From NCBI GenBank assembly GCA_965197385.1, contig CBDANA010000009.1, positions 1,116,001 to 1,180,000 of the forward strand: 64,000 bases of DNA, given 5' to 3'. The notes under the pieces were generated by a model. It was not told the DNA's origin and searched no databases. It worked only from the letters and a program-made list of their open reading frames with translations. A program made the position numbers and the translations under genes. Numbering within the stretch: position 1 is the stretch's first letter; the number at the start of each line of letters is the position of its first letter. The stretch is from G963667915 sp965197385 (lineage in GTDB: Bacteria; Acidobacteriota; Vicinamibacteria; Vicinamibacterales; UBA823). Positions 27,706 to 37,018 of the stretch are shown here, in pieces.

Positions 27706-29238
27706 TCACCACGGGCTGTTAACGCCGAGCAACGGCAATGCTACCCAATAGGCCAGGGAGGTCAAGAGACCGATCCCAATCACATTCAGCCAGAGGCCGG
27801 TCCGGCGCATGTCTCCGATCGCCACGTGACCCGAGGCGAACACGATCGCATTGGGCGGGGTCGCGACCGGCAGCATGAACGCCCACGACGCAGCGACCGC
27901 CGCGGGAACCGTCAGCAGGAACGGATGCACGCCGAGCCCAGGTGCGATTCCGGCGAGAATCGGGACGAACGTGGCGGCCGTCGCCGTGTTGCTCGTCAAC
28001 TCGGTCAGAAAGATGACCAACGTGACTACGAGCAGGATCAGCGCCCAGCTCGGCAGCCCTCGCCAACCCGCCACCTGGTGCCCGAGAAACTCTCCCACGC
28101 CGCTGGTCTGAATCGACGCCGCCAGGCTGAGGCCGCCGCCAAACAACAGGAGAATTCCCCAGGGCAGGCGCTGCGCATCTCGCCAGCGCATCACGGCGCT
28201 GCCGTCGCCGGACCGCGAGGGGATGACGAATAGACTCAGGGCGGCGATCATCGCGATTCCGGGATCGGTCAGGCCGGCCAGGGGACGGTACCCGCCAATC
28301 TCCCACTCGACCAGCCAGGCGCGTCCGATCCAGCCCAGCGCCGCCGCCGCGAAGACGGTCGCCGTAACGCGCTCGGCCCAGCGCATCGGCGGCAGCGCCG
28401 CATGCGCCTGACGAATGGCCGCGCGGCCCCCACGCGACCGTGACGGAAGGGGAAAGAGGATGTGCGTGAGGAGATACCACGCCACGGGCAAGAACAGTAC
28501 GACCAGCGGCACCCCCATCGCCATCCACCGGGCGAAGCTGATGTCCTGGCCGAGGACCTCACGAGCGTAGGACACGAGGAAGAGGTTGGGCGGCGACCCG
28601 ATGATCGTACCCACGCCGCCGATCGACGCGGCGTAGGCGATACCGAGCATCAGGCACACACCCAGGTGCCGCTGCGACTCCACGACCCGGTCATCCGCCC
28701 CTCCGCCCTCACTCCGTTCGGAGACCATCGCGATCACGCTGAGGGCGATCGGCAGCATCATGATGGCCGTCGCGGTGTTCGACAGCCACATGCTAAGTCC
28801 GGCGGTGATCATCATGAAGCCGGCGACGATGCGCGGAGGGTTCGTCCCGACAATCGACAGCGTCACCAGCGCGATCCGCCGGTGCAACTCCCACCGCTGC
28901 ATCGACAACGAGAGGACGAACCCGCCCATGAAGAGGAAGATCAGCTCGTGCGCGTAGGGCGCGGCGATCTCCCGCATCGTGCCGACGCCAGCCAGCGGCA
29001 ACACCACCAGGGGAATGAGCGCGGTTGCGGGGATCTCGATCGCTTCGGTCAGCCACCAGATCGCCATCCAGACGGCGATCGCCACTGTCACCCGACCGGC
29101 ATGGCTGAACGGCACGTCCCCGAGATCGCCCGCGGCGTACTGCTGCGGTAGCGCGGCGTACACGATCACCGCAACGAGCGGACCGGCCAGGCGCGCGCCG
29201 CGCCGAACGGCCGCGGGCCAGCGAAGCACCGCCGTCAT
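27706..29238 (-). CDS. DASS/SLC13-family Na+:anion symporter
   Basis: 510 residues with about 12 hydrophobic segments. The two SNT substrate/Na+ motifs are present in inverted-repeat halves: MWLSNTATAIMMLP and ELTSNTATAATFVP. EAIEIPATALIPLVVLPLAG and SPPNLFLVSYA are also typical. The family imports di- or tricarboxylates, or sulfate, with sodium. The start overlaps the stop of the HtrA-like gene by four bases (ATGA), so both are one transcript with the protease first. Confidence 0.9.
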   Translation of the reverse strand: MTAVLRWPAAVRRGARLAGPLVAVIVYAALPQQYAAGDLGDVPFSHAGRVTVAIAVWMAIWWLTEAIEIPATALIPLVVLPLAGVGTMREIAAPYAHELIFLFMGGFVLSLSMQRWELHRRIALVTLSIVGTNPPRIVAGFMMITAGLSMWLSNTATAIMMLPIALSVIAMVSERSEGGGADDRVVESQRHLGVCLMLGIAYAASIGGVGTIIGSPPNLFLVSYAREVLGQDISFARWMAMGVPLVVLFLPVAWYLLTHILFPLPSRSRGGRAAIRQAHAALPPMRWAERVTATVFAAAALGWIGRAWLVEWEIGGYRPLAGLTDPGIAMIAALSLFVIPSRSGDGSAVMRWRDAQRLPWGILLLFGGGLSLAASIQTSGVGEFLGHQVAGWRGLPSWALILLVVTLVIFLTELTSNTATAATFVPILAGIAPGLGVHPFLLTVPAAVAASWAFMLPVATPPNAIVFASGHVAIGDMRRTGLWLNVIGIGLLTSLAYWVALPLLGVNSPW

Positions 29239-30668
29239 TCCTTGACGAACGCGACGAAGTGTAGCGTGCCGGCGCGCTCGACGTGAACGACCACCGGATC
29301 GCCGGTCGCGAGCGACGCGAGCACCTGCCGCAACTCGGCCAGGCTTGGAATCGGGTGCCGATTGACCGCGTAGATTACATCGCCCGGATAGAGCGCTCCG
29401 TCACGCGCCAGGACCGCATCCTCCGTCACGGCCGCTACGACCACGCCGGTCGGCTGCCGAAGCGACGGCAACATGGCGTGCACGTTCGCATCGAGATCCA
29501 ATCCGAGAATTCCCAGTGACGGGACCAGGTGTTGGTCCGGATGGATGAGGCTCTGGAAACGCTGCGGATCGTCGGCGCGCTCGATGACCGCGACGAAGAA
29601 CGTGCATGGCCTCGCCCCCCGGAGCACCTCCAGCCGCACAGTGTCCCCGACGGCGCGACTGTAGAGATTGACCTGGAATTGACGGGCGTTCTCCATCGGC
29701 TTCCGGTCCAGCGACACGACCACGTCGCCGGGGCGCAATCCAGCCCGCGCGGCGGGATCGCCCGGAAACACGTCGCTCAGCACCACCCCCCAGTCTCTGG
29801 CAAGTCCCAAGCCGGCCGCGAGACTCGGCGTGATCGTCTGCGGGTTCGCGCCCAGCTCGCCGCGTCGCACCCGGCCGAACTTCCAAATCTGCTCGTAGAC
29901 GTTCTTCACGATGTTGCTGGGCGCCGCGAATCCGATCCCCTCGTTCCCGCCCGACTGCGACAGGATCAACGTGTTGATCCCGACCACGCGGCCGACCGTA
30001 TCGACGAGCGGTCCGCCGCTGTTACCGGGATTGATGGACGCGTCGGTCTGGATGTAGATCATCGGATCGTCTGGCTCGAGCTGGCGCGCCACCGAGCTGA
30101 CCACACCCAGCGTGGCCGAATTCGTGAGGCCGAGCGGACTCCCGAACGCCATCACGACCTGGCCCATCCGCAGGCTGTCGGAATCGTCCAGCGTCAGAAA
30201 CGGCAGATCGAACGCTTCGATCTTCAGCACCGCTAAGTCGGTCTCGCGATCGACACCCACGATCTGCGCCTCGAGCAGTCGGCCTCGCGCGCGCAAGATG
30301 GATCGACGCTCGTCCGGCGCGTTCACGGCGCCGGCCAACTCCACCCGCACCCGCGCCGCCCCCTGGACGACATGGGCATTCGTGACGATGTGGCCGGTCG
30401 CGGCCACGATCACGCCGGAGCCCCGACTGCGCCGCGTCGGCAGCAGCTGCTCGCTCGGCCGACGGCGCCCTTCCTGGGGTACGTAGCCGGACACGAAGAT
30501 CTGGACGACGGCCGGACCGACGCGCCGCGACAGATCCTCCAACGCGTCACTGAAGGTCGCGAGGTCTGGCACCGGCGCCAGGGCCGGCGCTTGTGCCGAG
30601 ACCGCGCCCTGCAGGAAGGGCGTCAGCAGCAGGTACGTCACGACGACAACACAGAGTCTCCAGTTCAC
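29235..30668 (-). CDS. HtrA/DegP-like periplasmic serine protease with two PDZ domains
   Basis: 477 residues with an N-terminal signal peptide (LCVVVVTYLLLTPFLQGAVSAQ). Catalytic triad by motif: His99 (TNAHVV), Asp144 (DRETDLAVL) and Ser217 (NPGNSGGPL). Two PDZ domains follow: GLRPGDVVVSLDRKPMENA and ALYPGDVIYAVNRHPIPSL. Periplasmic HtrA proteins degrade misfolded envelope proteins. It is divergent from tatA with 210 bases between them, so their promoters lie there. Confidence 0.92.
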   Translation of the reverse strand: MNWRLCVVVVTYLLLTPFLQGAVSAQAPALAPVPDLATFSDALEDLSRRVGPAVVQIFVSGYVPQEGRRRPSEQLLPTRRSRGSGVIVAATGHIVTNAHVVQGAARVRVELAGAVNAPDERRSILRARGRLLEAQIVGVDRETDLAVLKIEAFDLPFLTLDDSDSLRMGQVVMAFGSPLGLTNSATLGVVSSVARQLEPDDPMIYIQTDASINPGNSGGPLVDTVGRVVGINTLILSQSGGNEGIGFAAPSNIVKNVYEQIWKFGRVRRGELGANPQTITPSLAAGLGLARDWGVVLSDVFPGDPAARAGLRPGDVVVSLDRKPMENARQFQVNLYSRAVGDTVRLEVLRGARPCTFFVAVIERADDPQRFQSLIHPDQHLVPSLGILGLDLDANVHAMLPSLRQPTGVVVAAVTEDAVLARDGALYPGDVIYAVNRHPIPSLAELRQVLASLATGDPVVVHVERAGTLHFVAFVKE

Positions 30669-30878
30669 GCGTCGCTACTCCGCTTTCAGCTTACTCGATG
30701 AGCCCAGCACCGTCCCGGTCAGCGCCCGGTGCAGAAACACCCGCCGCGGAGCCTTCTCGACCATGTCAGCCACTGCGCCTCCGCGTCACGACTCGAGCGA
30801 TTCTACCGTCATAACACTCCGTTTCGCGAGACCCTCCCCCCGTGGTATCGTGGATCCGTTCAGAGAGAAAGGTCACCC

Positions 30879-31043
30879 ATGCCCTTTGGTATCGGCCTCG
30901 CGGAACTGCTGGTCATTTTCTTCATCCTGCTCCTGATCTTCGGCGCGAAGCGCCTGTCGGGACTCGGACGCGGGATGGGGCAAGCGATTCGCGGCTTCAA
31001 GGACGAGGTCAAGGACCCAGACGATTCGAAGGAAGACGTCTGA
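30879..31043 (+). CDS. tatA: Twin-arginine translocase TatA/E subunit
   Basis: 54 residues. A short N-terminal membrane helix (GLAELLVIFFILLLIFG) is followed by the amphipathic helix starting AKRLSGLGRGMGQAIRGFK and an acidic tail. The FGAKRLSGLGR hinge is the TatA hallmark. It forms the Tat pore that exports folded proteins. Several genes in this window carry Tat signals (fdnG, tldD, the aminotransferase, the DsrE-like protein). tatB and tatC are not adjacent. RBS aaagg lies at 30868-30872. Confidence 0.93.
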   Translation: MPFGIGLAELLVIFFILLLIFGAKRLSGLGRGMGQAIRGFKDEVKDPDDSKEDV

Positions 31044-31274
31044 CGTCAATCCCGGGGAGCCGCGTGCTCGACCGCCTCGATGGCCGTCGGATAGGCGGTT
31101 CCGTTCTCCAATCAGGCCGGTCCACAGCAGATGCCACTGCGCGGCGGGCGAAGCGTGACGACGCGGCACGAAACTGCTCCACTGAAAGATCGAGGCTCAT
31201 CGCGGCGGGCGGGCGCACACGGGAGGACGGTGGCGGGGAGACCGTCAGCTCGGCCTCCCCGTACCCGTCGCAGA

Positions 31275-31808
31275 CTATCGCTTTGAGACGTTCAACGCCG
31301 TGAGACGTGCAACCACGTCCGCGCCGGCCGTCGACGGATTCACGTCCTTGTCGATGTACGCGATCTTGCCTTCACCATCGATATAGAAGGTCCAGCGCTG
31401 CGGGAACTCACGCTCGGGCGACACGACACCGTAGGCGCGCGCCACGTCCCCGTCGGGGTTGCTCAGCAGCGGGAAGTCGGCCTCGAGCGACTCGGCGAAC
31501 TCCTTGTTGATCTGAGCGTCGTCGACGCTGACCATGAAGTACTCGGCGTCGAACTCGCGAATGGCATCGCCGTTCTCACGGAACGACTTGCATTCGGCCG
31601 TTCAGCCGCCGGTGAACGCTTTGGGGAACCAGGCCAGCACAACCACCCGCCCCTTCAGATCGGCCAACGAATGCATCTCGCCGTCCGATCCGATGAGCGA
31701 GAAGGCCGGCGCGGCAACGCCCGGCGCCAGCTCCTGGGCGCTCACTACGGCCGTGGCGGCCGCCAAGACGCCGCCCAGCATCCCCACGACGAGCAGTATT
31801 TTCATCAT
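31275..31808 (-). CDS. Selenocysteine-containing peroxiredoxin (AhpC/TSA-type), secreted
   Basis: 177 residues if TGA at 31602-31604 is decoded (codon 69). The frame is unbroken across the TGA: PKAFTGG-(TGA)-TAECKSFRENG, where standard peroxiredoxins of this kind have PKAFTxGCTAEC with the peroxidatic Cys at exactly that codon. Cys73 four residues later could be the resolving Cys. N-terminal signal peptide MMKILLVVGMLGGVLAAATAVVSAQ; domain start APAFSLIGSDGEMHSLADLKG; the C-terminal part (YFMVSVDDAQINKEFAESL, FPQRWTFYIDGEGKI) is intact. Sec at the peroxidatic position raises peroxide reactivity in known Sec-Prx enzymes. The second Sec gene at 11.0 kb supports decoding. Confidence 0.85.
31578..31604 (-). 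promoter_or_regulatory. Sec UGA and candidate SECIS of the peroxiredoxin
   Basis: Reading the minus strand after the TGA, GAATG pairs with CGTTC around a CAAGT loop (31581-31595). An outer ACG/CGT stem with a GCC bulge closes it. Size and distance from the TGA fit bacterial SECIS elements, though the loop is less canonical than that of fdnG. Confidence 0.5.
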
Positions 31809-31989
31809 TTCGACATTCCTCCCACACGGTAACCGGTCACGCGGACCGCTCTCGCGCTGGTTTGCAGTTCTTGGTGTGGCCACCATGATACCCGGAACGG
31901 GTCCAAATCGTTGAGCCCGGAGGCGCCTCTCGCACCTGCGCCGGGGACCGACGCTGCCACGGACGCCTCTTGACAGCGCGGGCGGGCGC

Positions 31990-32748
31990 TCACGCGCCCG
32001 GCAGCCGATCGAGCAGCACGCCCAGGTCAGTCGCACGCTCGTAGTCCACGTCCGGCCAGTCCCCGAAGGGATCGAGCAGCAGCGCGTGCACGCCGGCAGC
32101 CCGCGCCCCGACCACATCGGCATCGTAGAGATCCCCCACGTGGAGCGTTGTCTCCGGCGAGGCCCCGGCAACCCGGAGGGCATGGTGAAAGATCCGCGGA
32201 TCCGGTTTCTCAAACCCGACAACGTGCGAGTCGACGACCGCGTCGAAGAACGGTCGCAGTCTCTGCGACGTCATCACCTGCTCCACCGTCCCGTCGGAAT
32301 TGCTCACGACCAGCAGCTTGAAGCCGCGCGCGCGAAGGGCCGCCAGCGTCGCCGGAACCCCCGGCAGCACGGCCGACCAGAGTGCCACACGACCGATCCG
32401 GTCCAGTATCGGCACCATGGCCCGCGCCACCCGCCCGAGCTCGGCCGGCGTACGCGGGTAATCCAGTGGCGTGCGCGCAAGGATCTCCCGTACGTAGAAC
32501 TCGAACGTGCCGACGGTCTCGGTCGACCCGAGGTTGGTCAAGGCGGCCGACACGGCCGGGCGGGCGGCCGCCTCGGCCCGGCGCAGATCCTCCAGGCGGC
32601 ACCGGACGCCGTGGCTCGTGAGCTCCTCCCGGACGAGCCGCAGATCCATCGACACGACCGAATTGCCGGCGTCCAGGAAGATCGTTTCCAGATGCTCGTA
32701 GGGGATCGCCCACTTCGGCACGTTCCTGCCCTCGTGACGCACTGCCAC
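31990..32748 (-). CDS. HAD-superfamily hydrolase
   Basis: 252 residues. Motif I is TIFLDAGNSVV: the nucleophile Asp is present, but the usual second Asp of DxD is Gly. Motif II is LLVVSNSDG, the Lys region GFEKPDPRIF, and motif IV HVGDLYDADVVGARAAG. The helical cap lies between motifs I and II. It is like REG-2/YjjG-type phosphatases acting on small phosphates. Loss of the second motif-I Asp, also seen in some subfamilies, may lower phosphatase activity. Downstream gene on the same strand is the Sec-peroxiredoxin, 181 bases away. Confidence 0.85.
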   Translation of the reverse strand: MAVRHEGRNVPKWAIPYEHLETIFLDAGNSVVSMDLRLVREELTSHGVRCRLEDLRRAEAAARPAVSAALTNLGSTETVGTFEFYVREILARTPLDYPRTPAELGRVARAMVPILDRIGRVALWSAVLPGVPATLAALRARGFKLLVVSNSDGTVEQVMTSQRLRPFFDAVVDSHVVGFEKPDPRIFHHALRVAGASPETTLHVGDLYDADVVGARAAGVHALLLDPFGDWPDVDYERATDLGVLLDRLPGA

Positions 32749-32764
32749 CGGCGCGGCGCCCTAG

Positions 32765-32958
32765 GAGCCCGTCCGAGTATTCGCGTGGGCCGCGCGCGTG
32801 GGTCTTGCGAGCCGCAGACAAGAAGCGCGGCGGAGGCGATGCCGCGGCGCATCGGGGACGACGTGCGACGCAGTCCACGGCCGCAACCCCCACGCGCCCT
32901 TCGGGTTGCGGCGGCGTGGCGCTCGCAACGCGACCTACGCGAATACTCGAACAGGCTT
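32765..32958. repeat. MITE-like element 4, with CTAG duplication
   Basis: 194 bp flanked by CTAG on both sides (32761-32764, 32959-32962). The terminal repeats pair over about 25 bases: left GAGCCCGTCCGAGTATTCGC, right reversed AAGCCTGTTCGAGTATTCGC. There is no ORF of note. The core differs from MITE-1 to MITE-3 but has the same size and target. Confidence 0.7.
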
Positions 32959-33058
32959 CTAGAATACTCCATCGGCCGCCGTCTCCCGCCGCCCCGCTGC
33001 TATAATCCTGACGCCGAACCGTTTCTCGCACCGCATCAATTGCCCACGACGAACGGCC

Positions 33059-34537
33059 ATGCGCACACTGGACAACTACATCGACGGACAGTGGCAGACG
33101 CCCTCGACAGCCAAGCGCCTCCCCGACATCAACCCGGCTGACACGAACGACACGGTCGCCGAGGCTCCGATGTCGACGGCGGCCGATGCGGCGGCTGCCG
33201 TTAAGGCCGCCGCGCGAGCGTATCCCGCCTGGCGTGCTACGCCCGCCCCCCAACGGGGGCAACTTCTCTACCGGGTCCAGCGCCGGATGACGGAGCGCCG
33301 CGACGAGCTGGCGGAGGCGCTCACACGCGAAGAGGGCAAGACGCTGGCCGAGTCGCGCGGCGAGATCCAGCGCGCCATCAACGTCATCGAATTCTTCGCC
33401 GGCGAGGCCCGCCGCATGCTCGGCGAGACCATTCCGTCCGAAATTCCGTTCAACTTCTGTTACACGGTGCGAGAGCCGGTCGGACCGCTCGCACTGATCA
33501 CACCCTGGAACTTTCCGGTCGCCATTCCCATCTGGAAACTGGCACCCGCCATCGTCTGCGGCAACCCGGTCGTGCTCAAACCCGCATCACTGACACCGCT
33601 GTGCGCCGCCCTCACGGCCGAGATCTTCGCCGAGTGCGACGCTCCTCCGGGGGTCGTCAACGTCGTCTACGGCAGCGGCTGCGAAGTCGGCGAGGCGTTG
33701 CTGGCCCATCCGTCGATCAAGGGCATCTCGTTCACTGGATCGAACGACATCGGCGCCCGCCTGTACAGTGCCGGCGCCGTCCGCGGCATCAAGTGTCAGT
33801 GCGAGATGGGCGGCAAGAACCCCATCGTCGTTCTAGGCGACGCCGATGTGGAACTCGCGGTCAGCAGCGCGGCGCAAGGAGCGTATGGCTCCACCGGACA
33901 GCGGTGCACCGCCACCAGCCGAGCCGTGGTCCTGGACAGCGTGGCGGACGAATTCGTCGAGCGCCTCGAGGCACGAGCGCGGGCGCTCGTCGTCGGGAAC
34001 GGACTGCATCCCGAGACCGACGTCGGACCGTCGGTCGATCAGCATCAGCTCGACACGGTCCTGGAATACATCGACATCGGCCGGCACGAGGGCGCGACGC
34101 TCGTCACGGGCGGCGCTCGCCTGACGGGCGACGAGCACGAGCGGGGCTATTTCGTTCAGCCCACCATCTTCGACCGCGTCACACCCGACATGCGGATCGC
34201 CCAGGAAGAAATCTTCGGACCGGTGCTGTCGGTCCTGCGCGTCCCCGACACGACCTCGGCGCTGGAGGTCGCCAACGCTGTCCGGTACGGCCTGGCCGCC
34301 TCGATTTACACGCGGGATGTGTCCGCAGCCTTCACGTTCATAGACCAGATGGAGGCCGGTATCATCCACGTGAACTCGCCGACCGTCGGTGGCGAAGCGC
34401 ATGTCCCGTTCGGCGGCATGAAGGCGACCGGGGTCGGGTTGCGCGAATTGGGCCGCGAAGCGGTAGGCTTCTTCACCGAGTTGAAGGTGGTCTACCTCGA
34501 TTACACTGGCGCAGCGCGGCAAGGCAATCTGTACTGA
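33059..34537 (+). CDS. NAD(P)-dependent aldehyde dehydrogenase
   Basis: 492 residues, standard ALDH length. Catalytic Cys283 in GQRCTATSRAV, general-base Glu249 in CEMGGKNPIVV, NAD-site ITPWNFPVAIPIWKLAPA and SFTGSNDIG. The C-terminal APFGGMK equivalent is VPFGGMKATGVGLRELG. The pattern is closest to alpha-ketoglutaric semialdehyde dehydrogenases and related ALDHs, consistent with sugar-acid catabolism, but the substrate is not proven. No operon partners are adjacent; MITE-3 begins six bases past the stop. Confidence 0.9.
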   Translation: MRTLDNYIDGQWQTPSTAKRLPDINPADTNDTVAEAPMSTAADAAAAVKAAARAYPAWRATPAPQRGQLLYRVQRRMTERRDELAEALTREEGKTLAESRGEIQRAINVIEFFAGEARRMLGETIPSEIPFNFCYTVREPVGPLALITPWNFPVAIPIWKLAPAIVCGNPVVLKPASLTPLCAALTAEIFAECDAPPGVVNVVYGSGCEVGEALLAHPSIKGISFTGSNDIGARLYSAGAVRGIKCQCEMGGKNPIVVLGDADVELAVSSAAQGAYGSTGQRCTATSRAVVLDSVADEFVERLEARARALVVGNGLHPETDVGPSVDQHQLDTVLEYIDIGRHEGATLVTGGARLTGDEHERGYFVQPTIFDRVTPDMRIAQEEIFGPVLSVLRVPDTTSALEVANAVRYGLAASIYTRDVSAAFTFIDQMEAGIIHVNSPTVGGEAHVPFGGMKATGVGLRELGREAVGFFTELKVVYLDYTGAARQGNLY

Positions 34538-34543
34538 CACTAG

Positions 34544-34733
34544 CAGCCCGTGGTGAAAGTCCCGCGTGGCACCGAGACCCCCCCTTAAGGTTACGCCGAA
34601 GCCGCGGTCGGCCCGAGGGAGGCGCGAGGCGGGAGAATACCGGGAGTATTCGACCCATCGTGGGCAACGCCCAGCGCCGCCGAAGCCGGGATGCATCGGC
34701 GGTCGAATACAGCGAGACTTTCACCACGGGCTG
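34544..34733. repeat. MITE-like element 3
   Basis: 190 bp with terminal repeats CAGCCCGTGGTGAAAGTC at the left and the same sequence reversed at the right. CTAG flanks the left end (34540-34543); CTAA flanks the right. The core aligns closely with MITE-1, including CGACCCATCGTGGGCAACGC and GGGATGCATCGGCGG. It lies between the ALDH stop and the 3' end of the deoC fragment, and provides the latter's final codons. Confidence 0.8.
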
Positions 34734-35085
34734 CTAAGACTCGCCTTGCCGCGCGCGTCCCGCGCCTGCTGCACGATCTGCACGCCTGCGCTCGAGCCGA
34801 TGCGCGTCGCGCCGGCCCGTACCATCGCCTGGAACGCATCGTATTCACGGACGCCACCCGCCGCCTTGATTCCGAGATCGGGGCCCACGGTCGCCCGCAT
34901 CAGCGCCACATCCGCGACCGTGGCGCCGCCAGGGCCGAACCCGGTAGAGGTCTTGATGAAGTCGGCGCCCGCCGCCCTGGCCAGCAGACAGGCGGTCCGC
35001 TTCTCATCATCGGTAAGAAGGGCCGCCTCGATGATGACCTTGCTGATCGCACGGCCCGCCCGGCAGGCGGCATTGGTGCGCGGTA
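34721..35085 (-). pseudogene. deoC: Deoxyribose-phosphate aldolase, C-terminal fragment
   Basis: The fragment reads SKVIIEAALLTDDEKRTAC, then GADFIKTSTGFGPGGATV with the Schiff-base Lys of DeoC, and GIKAAGGVREYDAFQAMV. The N-terminal half is missing; the frame runs instead into the adjoining IS5 element at about 35085-35140. The C-terminus ends in MITE-3. So the gene was cut by IS insertion and/or deletion, and the other half is not in the window. Confidence 0.85.
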
Positions 35086-35141
35086 ACAAGTGTTCGTCGC
35101 GGCCCTGGCCATCGTGACGGCCGAAGGGGCATGATCTCGAC

Positions 35142-36086
35142 GTGAAGTCGAGAGTGCATCCCAGGTACAAAACGAAATACCGCGTCGGAAACTGGCCGGC
35201 GTACGACCGAGCACTGGTCCAGCGAGGCGACGTCACCCTGTGGTTGACGCCGGAAGCGATCGCCACGTGGGAAGCCGTGGGCGTCGGCAAGCGCGGAGGG
35301 CAGCTGCAGTACTCCGAGGTTGCCATCGAAACCGCGCTGACGCTCCGCCTGATCTTTCACCTGCCCCTTCGTCAGACGGAGGGCTTTCTGAGGTCGATCT
35401 TCGGGATGCTGTGCCTCGACCTGTCCGCGCCCGATCACACGACTCTCTCACGGCGTGGTCAGCACCTCGACCTTGCACTTCGCCGCCTCCCCGCGGGCGC
35501 AGGCATACATCTCATCGTCGACAGTACCGGGCTCTCGACTGTGGGTGAAGGTGAATGGGCGGCCGTGAAACATGGCGGACGCGGTATACGCGGCTGGAAG
35601 AAGCTTCATCTGGGCGTCGACGGATCGGGCGTGATCGTCGCTCACGCCCTGACCGGCGGGCATGTTGACGACGCGACGACGGCCCTCGATCTGATCGACA
35701 AGGTCGAAGGCGACGTCTCCTGCCTCACGGCGGACGCGGCCTACGACACGCGTGGCATCTACGAGGCTGCGGGTGCGCGTGGCACGACGGTCGTCATTCC
35801 ACCGACCAGGACAGCCACCGTGTCTGGACGGCGACCACGATCGCCCGCGCGCGACCGCACGATCCGACAGGTGCAGCAGGCTGGACGGCGACAGTGGAAG
35901 AAGGACTCGGGCTACCATCAGCAGGCCCGTGTGGAGAACGCTTTCTTCCGGTACAAGTTGATCATCGGGGAGAGCCTTCGAGCGCGCAGTCGGGCGGGGC
36001 AAGAGACGGAGGCCATCCTCGCATGTAACATCCTCAATCAGATGACTCAGCGTGGTAGGCTGGCGTCGTACGCTATCGGTCGTTAA
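35142..36086 (+). CDS. IS5-family transposase (IS903-like)
   Basis: 314 residues from GTG at 35142. The N-terminus KSRVHPRYKTKYRVGNWPAY is typical of the group. DDE residues lie in LIVDSTGLSTVG, LTADAAYDTRGIY and the VENAFFRYKLIIGE region with the catalytic Glu. The frame is intact. Clear terminal inverted repeats are not obvious; the left side abuts the deoC fragment and the right side a truncated IS110 copy. A small remnant of the same 5' coding end occurs at 48171-48232. Confidence 0.88.
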   Translation: MKSRVHPRYKTKYRVGNWPAYDRALVQRGDVTLWLTPEAIATWEAVGVGKRGGQLQYSEVAIETALTLRLIFHLPLRQTEGFLRSIFGMLCLDLSAPDHTTLSRRGQHLDLALRRLPAGAGIHLIVDSTGLSTVGEGEWAAVKHGGRGIRGWKKLHLGVDGSGVIVAHALTGGHVDDATTALDLIDKVEGDVSCLTADAAYDTRGIYEAAGARGTTVVIPPTRTATVSGRRPRSPARDRTIRQVQQAGRRQWKKDSGYHQQARVENAFFRYKLIIGESLRARSRAGQETEAILACNILNQMTQRGRLASYAIGR

Positions 36087-36140
36087 CGGGTCTGTGGGTA
36101 GGGGACGTTGCGGGTCAGTTTTCGAACCGCGCAACAACGC

Positions 36141-37018
36141 CGCGCTCCGGCGAGCCGGGCACCAGGTGCTCGAAGTGAACCGAGGCGACCGGCGCACACG
36201 TCGAATCGCCGGGAAGTCCGACCCCGTGGATGCCGAGACCGCCGCGCGGTCGGTTCTGGCGGGCCAATCGACCGCCATCCCGAAGACCGCGGACGGAGCG
36301 GTCGAGATGATGCGCCACCTCAAAGTCGCGCGCCGGACGGCGGTCAAAGCCCGCACCTCGGCGATGATCACGCTGAAGCAGATCGTCGTCACCGCGCCGC
36401 CCGCGCTGCGAGAGACCCTCAACCCGCTCGCCGACCAGGCGCTCCTCAAACGCTGCCGCGGATGGCGCTGCGGCACGATCGATACGCCGACCGCCTCGGC
36501 GAAACATACCCTCCGGGCGCTCACCCGTCGCTGGTTCGCTCTCTCCGTCGAAATCGTGGACCACGACCGTCACGTGAGTCGACTCACCACCCAGACCTCA
36601 CCGACGCTGCGTGAGGGCTTCGGCATCGGTGCCGACACCGCCGCCGAACTGCTGATCATCTTTGGCGACACCCCCGATCGGATTCATTCTGAAGCCGCCT
36701 TCGCCAAGCTTTGCGGGGCCTGCCCCATCCCGGCTTCGTCCGGGATGACGACGGGGCGCCACCGCCTCTACCGCGGCGGTCATCGCCAGGCCAACGCCGC
36801 GCTCCACCGGGCCGTCATCGTGCGGATGCGGTTCCACACACCAACCCTCAACTACGTCGAACGACGCACCGCCGAAGGGCGGCCCAAACGGGAGATCATC
36901 CGCTGTCTTAAGCGCTTTCTCGCCCGCGAGATCTTTCAGTGCGTGATGGCAGACTACCGAGCGCGCCAAGCCGCAGACTTGGCGGCCTGAACGACCGTCT
37001 TGACATATAGGGGCGTCA
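36141..37018 (+). pseudogene. IS110 transposase, 5'-truncated copy
   Basis: Nearly identical to the intact IS110 element at 42727-43840 from about codon 80 to the right end (...gtaggggcgtca). Only a few base differences are seen, for example Thr/Ala at one codon and Cys/Arg near the C-terminus. The DEDD catalytic N-terminal part and the left-end non-coding region are missing. It is joined on the left to DNA next to the IS5 gene and on the right to an interrupted IS5/IS1182-like remnant. High identity to the full copy implies recent duplication. Confidence 0.9.
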
